From contig DFQC01000015.1 in the NCBI GenBank assembly GCA_002377585.1, forward strand, positions 1-56,376: 56,376 nucleotides of DNA, given 5' to 3'. The notes beneath the pieces are model-generated. The model had not been told where the DNA came from. It saw only the letters and a list, made by a program, of their open reading frames with translations, and ran no database searches. This document shows positions 9,563-18,530 of the stretch, piece after piece; the first letter of the stretch is position 1, and each line of letters starts with the position of its first letter. This stretch comes from Anaerolineales bacterium UBA3499. GTDB taxonomy: Bacteria > Chloroflexota > Anaerolineae > Anaerolineales > UBA11657. A program made the position numbers and the translations under genes.

Positions 9563-10606
9563 ATGTTTGATAATTTTTTGATCTTAATCATACTGGCGGT
9601 TGCTATGTATGTAAGTTACTGGGGTGTAGGTAGAATGAGTATATGGGCGACCAATCGTGGAATCCTGGATATTCCTGGTGAACGAAGTTCACACATGGTA
9701 GCTACTCCGATTGGTGGTGGGGCTATTATAGTTTTAGTAACAACTGTGGGTTACGCTATTACACGATTATTGATGCCTAACTGGAATATTCCAAGTATAC
9801 AATATTATCTTATAGCATCCATGGTCATAGCATTAATTGGGTGGTTGGATGATTTATATGCAGTGCCAGCAATCTGGAGGTTTAGTGTTCAGTCAGCTAT
9901 GGCAATAGTAATCATGCTGGCAGTAGGTGTTTACGATAATATTGGTGTGCCTGGACATGAGCCCGTAAATCTGGGCTGGCTAGGGTACCCACTGACTTTT
10001 CTGTGGATAGTTGGATTAGTTAATGCCTACAATTTTATGGATGGAATTGATGGTAATGCTGGTGGTATTGGTGCTGTAGCTGGAATTGTTTGGGCTATGA
10101 TTTCTTTGTATTTTAGCCAACCGTCTTTACTAATATTAAGTTTGTTGATTGCTGCAAGTTGTCTTGGATTTCTGGGTCATAATTGGCAACCTGCTAGTAT
10201 ATTTATGGGTGATAGTGGAAGCACGTTCTTAGGATTTACCTTCGCAGTTTTACCGTTACTTATGTTGAATGTTAGTGGCGATATCAATATTCCTGTGGCG
10301 GCCACATTAGTTGCTGCTCCTTGGATCTGGGATGCAACATATACATTTCTAAGGAGATTGTGGCGTAGAGAACCTGCTTTTACTGCTCACAGGACCTACT
10401 TATATCAACGTTTGGCTAGTTCTGGATATCCTCACCGAGTTGGCGCAATTCTTTATATTTTTCTTAGTTTGCTTACTGGCTTAAGTGCATTGTTTTATCT
10501 TGTGGCAACAGAGGGGTGGAGTTTTTTTTGGTTAGCTTTGACTTTGTTGTTATTAATTGTTCAGTTAGTCATCGTACTCGTATCCGAATTACGGCAGAAA
10601 ATATGA
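9563..10606 (+). CDS. Undecaprenyl-phosphate sugar-1-phosphate transferase, WecA/TagO-like (MraY superfamily)
   Basis: A 347-residue polytopic membrane enzyme with about ten helices that transfers a sugar-1-phosphate (often GlcNAc-1-P) from UDP-sugar to undecaprenyl phosphate, the first membrane step of many surface glycans. Catalytic landmarks are intact: WLDD at 94-97, NAYNFMDGIDG at 154-164, FMGDSGS at 214-220, and HRTYLYQR at 276-283, which is the WecA-type carbohydrate-recognition motif. The ERSSH segment near 40-44 is also family-typical. The stop overlaps the next gene as ATGA. A second paralogue with an additional domain lies about 1 kb downstream. Confidence 0.9.
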   Translation: MFDNFLILIILAVAMYVSYWGVGRMSIWATNRGILDIPGERSSHMVATPIGGGAIIVLVTTVGYAITRLLMPNWNIPSIQYYLIASMVIALIGWLDDLYAVPAIWRFSVQSAMAIVIMLAVGVYDNIGVPGHEPVNLGWLGYPLTFLWIVGLVNAYNFMDGIDGNAGGIGAVAGIVWAMISLYFSQPSLLILSLLIAASCLGFLGHNWQPASIFMGDSGSTFLGFTFAVLPLLMLNVSGDINIPVAATLVAAPWIWDATYTFLRRLWRREPAFTAHRTYLYQRLASSGYPHRVGAILYIFLSLLTGLSALFYLVATEGWSFFWLALTLLLLIVQLVIVLVSELRQKI

Positions 10607-11628
10607 TTGTAAAAGAAGATTTGACTAGAATTATAAAGGGAAAAACAGTGTTAGTTACTGGTGCTAGTGGTACTGTTGGTTCCGAGATTGTTAGTCAGTT
10701 GTCCAGGTGGTTTCCCAAGCAGATAGTTTGCGTAGGACGTCATAAAGATAAATTGCATGAAGTAATAGTTGCTCGGAGTAAAGTGCACAAAGATGTTGAT
10801 ATTATCTTGGAAACGTGCGATGTTTGTGATCACAGCCGAATCAATGAGGTATTTGTAACATATATGCCGGATATTGTTTTTCATATGGCTGCAGAAAAAG
10901 ATATCAGAAGTACGGATGCTGATCCTGCTAATGCTGTTATGGTGAATGTCAAAGGTACATTAAATGTTATTGCGGGTGCCTGTGAGATTGGGTCTGAGAA
11001 ATTGGTATTTAGTTCTTCGATAAAAGCTAGTCAACCTACTAGTGTGATGGGAGCTACCAAACGGATTGGCGAGATGATTGTGAAGTCGGCTGCTGTTAAT
11101 TCTGAAAAATCATATTACACAGTAAGGCTAAGCAATGTTCTTGAGAGTATTGGTGGTGTATATGCCCTATTTTGCAGACAGATAGAAAATGGTGGTCCAA
11201 TTACTATTACTCATCCTGATGCTGAGCGTGTTTTTGTTGATGCCAAAGTAACTGCGCGTCTACTATTAGAAACGTTGGCTTATGGAACGCCTGGTAGTAT
11301 ATTGGCACTTGCTGCGGGAGACAAAATAAGGGTGATAGACTTGGCCAAGCGATTAATTAATTCTTATGGATTAATACCTGAAGATGATATTGCAATAAGT
11401 TATGTTGGTTTACGTGATGGAGAAAGGTTGGTTGAAGAAACTATTGCTCCAGGAAAGAAATGGAAGACCACCTCACATGGAGAGATACTGATGTCGAATC
11501 AACCAGGTGATGCACAAAATGTTCCTGGCTTTGATATCATAGTGGATGAGTTACTTAAAATTGCTGATAGTCAGGAAACAGATAAATTGCTTCACAAGAT
11601 ACGTATTATTGTTCCAGAGTACTATTGA
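10603..11628 (+). CDS. CapD/PglF/FlaA1-type nucleotide-sugar dehydratase-like SDR (soluble domain only)
   Basis: A 341-residue protein equal to the catalytic domain of UDP-GlcNAc 4,6-dehydratases (Polysacc_synt_2). NAD motif TGASGTVGS is at 19-27; HMAAEKDIRS and PTSVMGATKRIGE are family hallmarks, as is GLRDGERLVEE near the end. The Met at 149, where short forms have the catalytic Tyr, places it with the membrane-bound long forms (PglF, WbpM). Those have Thr-Asp-Lys before it; here the triplet is Ser139-Ile140-Lys141, so the general-acid Asp is missing. No membrane or CoA-binding-like N-terminal domain is attached. The start overlaps the WecA-like stop as ATGA; a longer frame from 10516 would lie mostly inside that gene and is rejected. 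Confidence 0.85.
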   Translation: MIVKEDLTRIIKGKTVLVTGASGTVGSEIVSQLSRWFPKQIVCVGRHKDKLHEVIVARSKVHKDVDIILETCDVCDHSRINEVFVTYMPDIVFHMAAEKDIRSTDADPANAVMVNVKGTLNVIAGACEIGSEKLVFSSSIKASQPTSVMGATKRIGEMIVKSAAVNSEKSYYTVRLSNVLESIGGVYALFCRQIENGGPITITHPDAERVFVDAKVTARLLLETLAYGTPGSILALAAGDKIRVIDLAKRLINSYGLIPEDDIAISYVGLRDGERLVEETIAPGKKWKTTSHGEILMSNQPGDAQNVPGFDIIVDELLKIADSQETDKLLHKIRIIVPEYY

Positions 11629-11688
11629 TCCATTTTAGCAATTTGGTGCAAACGACCTATTTAGTGTTTCTTAAAAATATCTATTAAT

Positions 11689-13209
11689 ATGCCGAAAGTT
11701 GTTGACATAAATATTTTAGCTGTTTGCTTTGCGAGTGCTTTTCTGTTGATTTGGCCTGCTACGTGGTTGTTTAGGCGATTAGCACCTCGGATAGGACTTG
11801 TAGATATTCCAAATGTGCGAAGCTCACATGTTGAATCCACTCCTGTTGCAGGTGGTGTAATATTTGTAGTTATTAGTCCATTAGTCGCCTTAGTAGTAGG
11901 TCAACAGATGGATATTACTTTGGGTCGTGGAGACTGGGCTCTACTTATTACTGGTTGGTTTATCGCTGCTGTTAGCTTTGTTGATGATTGGCATCCGTTG
12001 CCAGCACGCGTGCGACTGGTTGCGCAAATTTGGGCAGCCTTGGGACTCATAATATATGGGAGATATCTGCGATATTTTGGTGCTGGAGGTTTCGGAGTTA
12101 TAGATGTAGGTTGGTTAGGTATATTGATAACATTTGTATGGATATTGGGTATGTCCAATGCATTCAATTTCATGGATGGTATGGATGGATTAGTTGCTGG
12201 TCAGAGTCTGATAGCTGCATTGAGCGTTGCATGGTTAAGTATGAATGTGGGTCTTGATTGGATAGCCCTACTTTCGGCTGCGTTAGGAGGAGGATTGTTG
12301 GGATTTCTGATGCATAATCTTCCACCCGCTCGTGTGTTTATGGGAGACGTCGGCAGTATTTGGTTGGGTTTCATATTTGCTGGAATGGCAGTTATAGGAG
12401 CTCCTCGCAGTGGTGAACGTTTATCTCTTGGGTTTTGGGTTTTACTGCTTGGAATTTTCTTGCTTGATTCGGGATTAACATTGGGTCGTAGGATATTACA
12501 AGGTGAGCCAGTGTTAGAAGCTCACAGGACGCATTATTATCAGCGTCTCCTACGCGTGGGCTGGGGACATCGGCGTGTTACAACTTTGTATCTTATGATG
12601 GCAGCAGTGTTAGCAGCGGTCGCAGTTATACATTTTGACTTTTGGAGACTGCCTTTTAGTGCTCTTGTGATAGTAGGACTTATGGCTTTTGCAGGTACAT
12701 ATGCACTAGTACACTATGTGGAGAGCCACAAAATAGAATTAGAATCCGAGCGTGGAAGTCCACTCGGTAAGGTTTCAGCAGGCGGATTACTGAAGCCATT
12801 TCGTCATCTATTGCGTCATTCTGGGGCGGTACTATTGTCAGATGTGTGCGTTGTAGTCATCGCCTATGCGATTGCCTTCGGTTTGCGATTTGCACAATGG
12901 GACAGCAGTTATCACCAATTTTTTGTAGGAATTAGGGATGGGATTATTGCTATTGTTTTTGTTCATCTAACGCTCAATTTGGTTATAGGGGTCTACGTTG
13001 AGAATGTATCTCGGTTACATATTCGCTACATAATGAAATTGGTTTTCTCAGCAGCATTATCTGGAATGACTTTGATATTAGGTGAGATATTACTTGGTCC
13101 AGTACATGCCATTCCAGTTTCTGTATTGCTTTTGGGAGCGGGTTTTGCTTTTACAGGTTTTACTGCGATACGTTATGTTAGGATTCATAAAGTGAGCATC
13201 GAGGCATAG
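11689..13209 (+). CDS. WecA-like sugar-phosphate transferase fused to a CapD/PglF-like N-terminal membrane domain
   Basis: A 506-residue protein, about 150 residues longer than the family. Residues 1-345 form a complete WecA/MraY-type unit: NVRSSH at 42-47, FVDDW at 97-101, NAFNFMDGMDG at 157-167, FMGDVGS at 217-223, HRTHYYQR at 279-286. After a polar linker (about 346-368), residues 370-506 form four helices. The first reads LLSDVCVVVIAYAIAFGLRF, the typical opening of the membrane domain of CapD/PglF-type dehydratases (L-x-D-x5-x-A-x3-A-[FY]-x-[LI]-R-F). The matching catalytic domain is the separate gene just upstream. The ATG start has no strong ribosome-binding site. The fusion is visible directly; the assignment of the second domain is pattern-based. 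Confidence 0.85.
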   Translation: MPKVVDINILAVCFASAFLLIWPATWLFRRLAPRIGLVDIPNVRSSHVESTPVAGGVIFVVISPLVALVVGQQMDITLGRGDWALLITGWFIAAVSFVDDWHPLPARVRLVAQIWAALGLIIYGRYLRYFGAGGFGVIDVGWLGILITFVWILGMSNAFNFMDGMDGLVAGQSLIAALSVAWLSMNVGLDWIALLSAALGGGLLGFLMHNLPPARVFMGDVGSIWLGFIFAGMAVIGAPRSGERLSLGFWVLLLGIFLLDSGLTLGRRILQGEPVLEAHRTHYYQRLLRVGWGHRRVTTLYLMMAAVLAAVAVIHFDFWRLPFSALVIVGLMAFAGTYALVHYVESHKIELESERGSPLGKVSAGGLLKPFRHLLRHSGAVLLSDVCVVVIAYAIAFGLRFAQWDSSYHQFFVGIRDGIIAIVFVHLTLNLVIGVYVENVSRLHIRYIMKLVFSAALSGMTLILGEILLGPVHAIPVSVLLLGAGFAFTGFTAIRYVRIHKVSIEA

Positions 13210-13230
13210 TTATTATATTATGTATGACAA

Positions 13231-15312
13231 TTGAGTGATAAATTGAAGACTATTAGGATGAGATACATAGTGTTAGGTTTGCTACTTAGCTTTGTGTCTC
13301 TAAATACTTTACGTGCTGTAACTACTCCATTTGAAGATAATAGGGGTGGTTTTCCAGATGAGTTGTTTCATTTCGCTCGTTCATTACAAAGCACACTAGT
13401 AATCTCAGAATTGATGGGTATATCGGCTCCTGATTTGGATGCAAACACCTTGGTTAAGTATAGTACTCGTGTAGACAATATTTGCGAATTAGGCTTTGAG
13501 GATAGAAGTGCGTGCCCTGAGTTTTTTGAAAGCAGAGTTAATAATCTTATTCCTATGGGTAGTGGAAAAATCAGAGGGCGTGGTGTCTATTTTACGCATG
13601 GCCTGATTCAGTTATTGCTATCAGATATCAATGTTCAATCGAGACTAATGATTGGTAGACTCTTTGCAATTGGCATTGGGGTTGCGCTGATATACGTGGT
13701 GTATAGCTTGGCCAATTTATTGTTTAATGATAGTAGACTAGCAATTGCTTCAGCGGCTTTGGTTGGTTTAATGCCGTCAGTCAGTAATATTATTAGTGCT
13801 GTTTCAACGGAAGGACCGGCATTGCTAGCGGTTGGTTTAGTGTTACTAGCTGCAGCCAACATTGCTTTACGAGGTTATTCGTTGTCGAGGTTGTTTGGTC
13901 TTGTCTTTGGTTTTTTGGCATGTTTGTTTACCAAAATGACAGCAATAGTTGTTTTGCCTGTAGTGATATTGTTGTTAGTACTAAAAGCAGGTTTTCGCTG
14001 GCGCTGGTTACTGTTGACTTCTTTGTTTGGTTTAATAGTTGTTGCTGTCGTGTATCTTACATATGTGCCTGAAAAAGCAGGGGTTGCGTATTGGTATATA
14101 GAAAGGGATCCTGGTGAAGTTTCGATTCATGGTACTCCAGCTAAGCTTGCCCATCAGAAGTATACAAAGTCAGTTCATATGAATTTAGAAGGTAAGGCTG
14201 ACAATTTGGGATTATGGTCCATTAGCTCATCAAATTGCAATACACAAATGTCGATTATTTATGGTCTGGATTGTCAAGGTGTGATAAACGAACCTATTGT
14301 GCAGTTTTTGCCTACGAATATTGCTAGAGGACTTGCAGGCAAAACAGTAACTATTGGATCTTGGGTTGCTGTATCGGATGTTGTCACTTTTCGGGCTCCG
14401 GATATATTGTTTTCTTATGACAATGCTCGGAAAGATATTTTGAAAGGAAAACTTTATGAAGCGCAAAGTGGATGGCAGTTCGTATCTTATGAAACTAACA
14501 TACCAGATGGTGTAAGCGATGTAGCTGTGAGGTTACACATTCCGGATGCAACAACCGCTAATTGGGAAGGTTTAGTATTAGCAGAAGGATCTTTTTCTAG
14601 TTCAGAAGAACCACCTATGTTTGATAATATTATTGCAGTTAGTGGTCAATGGGGTGGATCCCGTTTCACCAATCTTATTAAGAACGGATCAGCTGAGAAG
14701 TTGTGGACGGGTGCACCCAAAGTAATAGTAAATTTAATGAATACATATGGATCAGGTACTTGGGCCAATAGACTAAACGGACAATTGTTTACTCTACATG
14801 ATTTTGATCGTACTAGCGCAGGTTACATCAATGGATTAAGAGCAATTTTCGTCACATTTTGGGGTGCTTTTGCGGGTGGTGATTGGCCTGGTTTGGCGCG
14901 TTGGCACTATGTAGTGGCTATTGGATTTCTAATGCTTGCCGTGCTGGGGTGGATGCGTTACGCATGGTTACATTCATCAATTAAGCCAATTGTGGCACCA
15001 AGTATTGCGTTGCTGTTGTTATTGCTGGCAGTCCTATATCTTGTAGTGGGGTTTCTTCGTATGGAAGTGTCTGCTGAATGGTCTCCTACACTATATTATG
15101 CTACGGCACGTTTTATATTGCCCGCGATTATTCCAGTAGTTCTACTTGGATTAGCAGGTATCGAACTTCTCAACAGCAAAAAAATTAGCAGGCTTGTAAT
15201 TGCTGCACTTGTAGCTGTTGTATTTTTGGCAAATACATGGATGTTGCTTAGAGTGGAGTTACCTTATTTCAATTGTACATCGGAGACTAGATGGACCTGT
15301 ACAGATATTTGA
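13231..15312 (+). CDS. DUF2142-like multi-pass membrane protein with an inserted carbohydrate-binding-like domain
   Basis: A 693-residue membrane protein. After the first helix, FPDELFHFARSLQS matches the [FY]-x-x-P-D-E-x-x-H-[FY] first loop of DUF2142 proteins, GT-C-fold putative glycosyltransferases. LVGLMPSVSNIISAVSTEGPALL fits their next conserved segment. About eight helices run to residue 285. Then a soluble external region (about 295-530) includes a beta-rich stretch, about 315-455, with SWVAVSDV, WQFVSYETNIPDG and WEGLVLAEG, resembling CBM4/9-type jelly rolls. Five helices end the protein. The start is uncertain: TTG at 13231, with an in-frame ATG at 13258, and no convincing ribosome-binding site. 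Function inferred as glycan assembly outside the membrane. Confidence 0.7.
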   Translation: MSDKLKTIRMRYIVLGLLLSFVSLNTLRAVTTPFEDNRGGFPDELFHFARSLQSTLVISELMGISAPDLDANTLVKYSTRVDNICELGFEDRSACPEFFESRVNNLIPMGSGKIRGRGVYFTHGLIQLLLSDINVQSRLMIGRLFAIGIGVALIYVVYSLANLLFNDSRLAIASAALVGLMPSVSNIISAVSTEGPALLAVGLVLLAAANIALRGYSLSRLFGLVFGFLACLFTKMTAIVVLPVVILLLVLKAGFRWRWLLLTSLFGLIVVAVVYLTYVPEKAGVAYWYIERDPGEVSIHGTPAKLAHQKYTKSVHMNLEGKADNLGLWSISSSNCNTQMSIIYGLDCQGVINEPIVQFLPTNIARGLAGKTVTIGSWVAVSDVVTFRAPDILFSYDNARKDILKGKLYEAQSGWQFVSYETNIPDGVSDVAVRLHIPDATTANWEGLVLAEGSFSSSEEPPMFDNIIAVSGQWGGSRFTNLIKNGSAEKLWTGAPKVIVNLMNTYGSGTWANRLNGQLFTLHDFDRTSAGYINGLRAIFVTFWGAFAGGDWPGLARWHYVVAIGFLMLAVLGWMRYAWLHSSIKPIVAPSIALLLLLLAVLYLVVGFLRMEVSAEWSPTLYYATARFILPAIIPVVLLGLAGIELLNSKKISRLVIAALVAVVFLANTWMLLRVELPYFNCTSETRWTCTDI

Positions 15313-15325
15313 TTATGAAAAACTA

Positions 15326-17239
15326 ATGTGCGGCATATTTGGAGTTATTGGTCATGCTGATTCAGAGATGGCGAATCGTGTATCGCGAGGTATGTACCAT
15401 CGTGGTCCTGATGATAGTGGAATATGGATAGATACTACAGATACACCTGTCACGTTAGTCAACACGCGTTTGGCCATTATTGATCTATCTCAGGCAGGAC
15501 ATATGCCTATGTTAAGTAACAATAATGAAGTTGCTATTACTTACAATGGCGAGGTGTACAATTTTTCTGAGATACGCTCTGAGCTGGAAAAACTGGGCTA
15601 CAAATTTGTATCTAACACTGACACTGAAGTGATATTGACTGCTTACGAACATTGGGGAGATGCTTGTGTAGAACGTTTCCGGGGTATGTTTGCTTTTCTT
15701 ATTTGGGATGTAAGAAAGCAAAGATTGTTTGCAGCGCGTGATCGCTTAGGTATAAAACCTCTCTATTGGTCTATGATGGGCGAGAAGTTGATACTTGGTT
15801 CAGAATTAAAAACATTGCTAGCCAGTGGTTTGATAGAACCAAGCATGAACTATCAAGCTTTACATCATTATTTGACATTTTATGCTGTTCCTCCTCCACT
15901 TACTATGCTAGAGAATGTACATTCTCTTTTACCAGGACATTGTCTAACTTGGGATCAGGGTACAGTGTCTGTAAAACAGTATTGGGATTTACCTGCAATG
16001 ACATCTGTTGATAGTAAAGATACTAAATATGATGAGATTGAGACGAAACTTGAATTACGTAGACTATTAGAGGAATCAATTAAACTTAGAATGGTTTCTG
16101 ATGTACCTATTGGAGCTTTTTTGTCTGGTGGTGTGGATTCTTCCGCAGTTGTTGCTTTGATGGCTCGGCTGGCTGGTGAACGTCTGAAGACTTTTTCTGT
16201 AGGTTATGACATTGCTGGAAAGAGTATGGATGAGAGGTATTACGCTGAATTAGTTGCTAAACAGTATGATACTGATCACAATGAAGTCATCATATCTGGT
16301 CGAGAGGTCGCTTCACAGCTATCCAATTTTGTTTGCGCTATGGACCAACCGACGGGCGATGGTTTAAATACATACTTAGTTTCTCGTGCTACATCTAACC
16401 ATGTCAAAGTTGCGCTCTCCGGATTAGGTGGAGATGAGCTCTTTGCAGGATATGGGCAATACAGATATTTGATGAATGCCGAAAGTATAAGTAGAGTGTG
16501 GAATAGTGCACCTGGGTTAGCCAAGTCCCTTGGACGTACTTCTTTTGCTGCTTTGGCAGGATTAACTGGTCGCCCTGCACTATCTGAGGTACCAGAGTGG
16601 TTAGAGTCAAGCTTTCTACATCGTTATCTGCGTACCAGAACACTTTTTAATGAAGAAAGTAAAACTGCTTTGTACACATCAGGAATGTTAGAAAGACAAT
16701 CATCGATGATTCCAAGCATTGATTTGCTAGATTCATATCTTAATGATAATGAGTATGATTCTATTATGAAGGTGACCCGATTGGAGCTGAAATCATATAT
16801 GTCTCATATGCTGCTACGTGATACTGATGTTACAAGCATGGCTCATTCTCTAGAAGTGCGCGTACCATTAATTGATCATAAGTTGGTGGAGTTTGCTGCG
16901 AATATTCCAAGCTCAATGAAGCTTGGAAGTTCGTATGCGGGAAAATTTGCAGGACCAACAAAAGTCGTGTTGACTGATGCATTGGTGGACGTATTGCCCA
17001 AACAGATTTTGGAGCGCAAGAAGCAGGGGTTTTTTATGCCGGTCGGGTCTTGGATGCTCAATGATTTGGAGCCTATAGTGTCTGAGGCTTTATCGTCAGA
17101 TACAGTGAGTAGACGCGGTATTTTCGATTCGGATGCTGTGAATGAATTACGTAGCGATTTTGAGAATGGTAGAGGATCATATATGAAAGTATGGGCTTTA
17201 CTTATATTGGAGTTGTGGCAAAGGGAATTCATTGATTGA
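15326..17239 (+). CDS. asnB: Asparagine synthase (glutamine-hydrolysing)-type amidotransferase
   Basis: A complete 637-residue class II glutamine amidotransferase. Met1-Cys2-Gly-Ile gives the N-terminal nucleophile Cys2 after Met removal, and NTRLAIIDLS, YNGEVYNF and SDTE-like SNTDTEV complete the glutaminase half. The synthetase half has the pyrophosphatase loop SGGVDSSAV at about 266-274 and SGLGGDELFAGYG at about 364. The first codon is fixed by the MCGIFG start; an upstream frame from 15218 inside the previous gene is not used. In glycan loci such enzymes may amidate uronic acids or aminate sugars, while free asparagine synthesis is the default family function. Placement before a DegT aminotransferase favours glycan use (inference). 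Confidence 0.88.
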   Translation: MCGIFGVIGHADSEMANRVSRGMYHRGPDDSGIWIDTTDTPVTLVNTRLAIIDLSQAGHMPMLSNNNEVAITYNGEVYNFSEIRSELEKLGYKFVSNTDTEVILTAYEHWGDACVERFRGMFAFLIWDVRKQRLFAARDRLGIKPLYWSMMGEKLILGSELKTLLASGLIEPSMNYQALHHYLTFYAVPPPLTMLENVHSLLPGHCLTWDQGTVSVKQYWDLPAMTSVDSKDTKYDEIETKLELRRLLEESIKLRMVSDVPIGAFLSGGVDSSAVVALMARLAGERLKTFSVGYDIAGKSMDERYYAELVAKQYDTDHNEVIISGREVASQLSNFVCAMDQPTGDGLNTYLVSRATSNHVKVALSGLGGDELFAGYGQYRYLMNAESISRVWNSAPGLAKSLGRTSFAALAGLTGRPALSEVPEWLESSFLHRYLRTRTLFNEESKTALYTSGMLERQSSMIPSIDLLDSYLNDNEYDSIMKVTRLELKSYMSHMLLRDTDVTSMAHSLEVRVPLIDHKLVEFAANIPSSMKLGSSYAGKFAGPTKVVLTDALVDVLPKQILERKKQGFFMPVGSWMLNDLEPIVSEALSSDTVSRRGIFDSDAVNELRSDFENGRGSYMKVWALLILELWQREFID

Positions 17240-17291
17240 TTTTTGAGACTGACAACGCAATTTACGTCTTATGTCATGGAGAGTGAGCTGA

Positions 17292-18410
17292 ATGGTTGAT
17301 ATACCCCAAACTGATCCTTATGCTAATTATAGTGCTCATAAGGCTGCAATAGATACTGTCATAACTCGTGTGCTTGATAGCGGTAGATATATTATGGGCG
17401 AAGAAGTATTATCATTTGAAAAGGAATTCGCCGAGTATGTAGGTGTTAATTATGCGGCTGCAGTGGCTTCTGGCACAGATGCGCTTGAGTTAGCATTGCG
17501 GGCTTGTGGTGTTGGTGCTGATACAATTGTATTTACCGTCAGTCATACAGCTGTGGCTACAGTCGCTGCTATTGAACGTACGGGTGCGGAAGCTATATTG
17601 ATTGACATTGATTCAGACACTTACAACATGGACGCCAATTGTTTGGAGGCTGCAATATCAAAGTCTTACAATGGACGTGCTATTGCTATAGTTCCTGTAC
17701 ATATTTATGGTCATCCTGCAGATATGGAATCAATACGCACAATTGCTGATAACAATGGATTGTTCGTTATAGAAGATTGTGCTCAGGCTCATGGTTCAAC
17801 TAAGGATGAGCGGAGAGTAGGTACCTGGGGTCATATGAGTGCTTTCAGTTTCTATCCAACCAAAAACCTTGGCGCTTTAGGTGATGCTGGAGCTGTTCTT
17901 ACTAATGATAGAGATCTGATGGAAAAAGTTTACAGGTTGCGAGAATATGGCTGGACAGAAAGATATGTAAGCGATATTCCAGGTATAAATAGTAGGATGG
18001 ATCCCTTGCAAGCTGCAATTCTCAGGGTTAAATTACCTAGTCTTGATGCAGAAAACAAACAACGAAGATTTCATGCAGAAAGTTATAGTAAGATTATTGG
18101 CAAATCCTCTGTGAGTATTCCGTACGTACAAAAAGGTGTTCAACATGTTTTTCACCAATATGTGATTCAAACAGAAAAACGTGATGAGTTACGAAAACAT
18201 TTACTGGATCTTGGAATAGGAACTGGTATACACTATCCGGTACCTATACATAAGCAACCTGCTTATGAGGGTCGTGTTAGTTATTACGGCAACTTAGTTA
18301 ATACTGAAAAAGTTGCTGACAGAATTTTGAGTTTGCCAATGTATCCCGAACTATTGTCAACTGAAGTTGATGTTGTGGCAGAAAAAATTGTAAATTGGGC
18401 ATGCTTGTGA
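17292..18410 (+). CDS. DegT/DnrJ/EryC1/StrS family sugar aminotransferase
   Basis: A 372-residue PLP enzyme converting a keto group on a nucleotide sugar to an amine. Family landmarks are in order: GRYIMGEEV, AAAVASGTDALELALRA (cofactor phosphate loop), VPVHIYGHPADM, IEDCAQAHGS, and SFYPTKNLGALGDAGAV with the Schiff-base Lys191. LREYGW, GINSRMDPLQAAILRVKL and GIHYPVPIHKQPAY match the C-terminal half. The GGAGAG about nine bases upstream supports the ATG. It may act after one of the neighbouring SDRs to form a deoxy-amino sugar. Whether the position is C3 or C4 is not determinable, although GTGIHYP with PVPIHKQPAY is frequent in the 3-aminotransferase (QdtB/FdtB) group. Confidence 0.9.
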   Translation: MVDIPQTDPYANYSAHKAAIDTVITRVLDSGRYIMGEEVLSFEKEFAEYVGVNYAAAVASGTDALELALRACGVGADTIVFTVSHTAVATVAAIERTGAEAILIDIDSDTYNMDANCLEAAISKSYNGRAIAIVPVHIYGHPADMESIRTIADNNGLFVIEDCAQAHGSTKDERRVGTWGHMSAFSFYPTKNLGALGDAGAVLTNDRDLMEKVYRLREYGWTERYVSDIPGINSRMDPLQAAILRVKLPSLDAENKQRRFHAESYSKIIGKSSVSIPYVQKGVQHVFHQYVIQTEKRDELRKHLLDLGIGTGIHYPVPIHKQPAYEGRVSYYGNLVNTEKVADRILSLPMYPELLSTEVDVVAEKIVNWACL

Positions 18411-18493
18411 TATGTGAGATAGTACGTACTTAGTTTTATATTTTGTGTTTGTTAGTGGACTTACAAAGACTGACAAAGAAAATACTTCGATCA

Positions 18494-18508
18494 TTACGCT
18501 ATAATTCT
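18494..18508 (+). promoter_or_regulatory. Putative promoter -10 region upstream of the C-methyltransferase gene
   Basis: A perfect TATAAT at 18500-18505 sits 25 bases before the ATG, in a 120-base gap. The surrounding 15-mer, TTACGCTATAATTCT, is repeated with one change upstream of argS (36529-36543). No -35 box occurs at 16-18 bases, only CTGACA 24 bases upstream, so the promoter call is tentative. Confidence 0.4.
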
Positions 18509-18530
18509 GCACAGGAGGAAAACCAATTTT

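Noticed and set aside
10516..10602. Longer start for the CapD-type SDR
   Set aside because: It would lie wholly inside the WecA-like gene, adds 29 unrelated residues, and the ATG at 10603 forms a classic ATGA overlap.
15218..15325. Longer start for the asparagine synthase
   Set aside because: The enzyme needs Cys at position 2, which only the start at 15326 provides.
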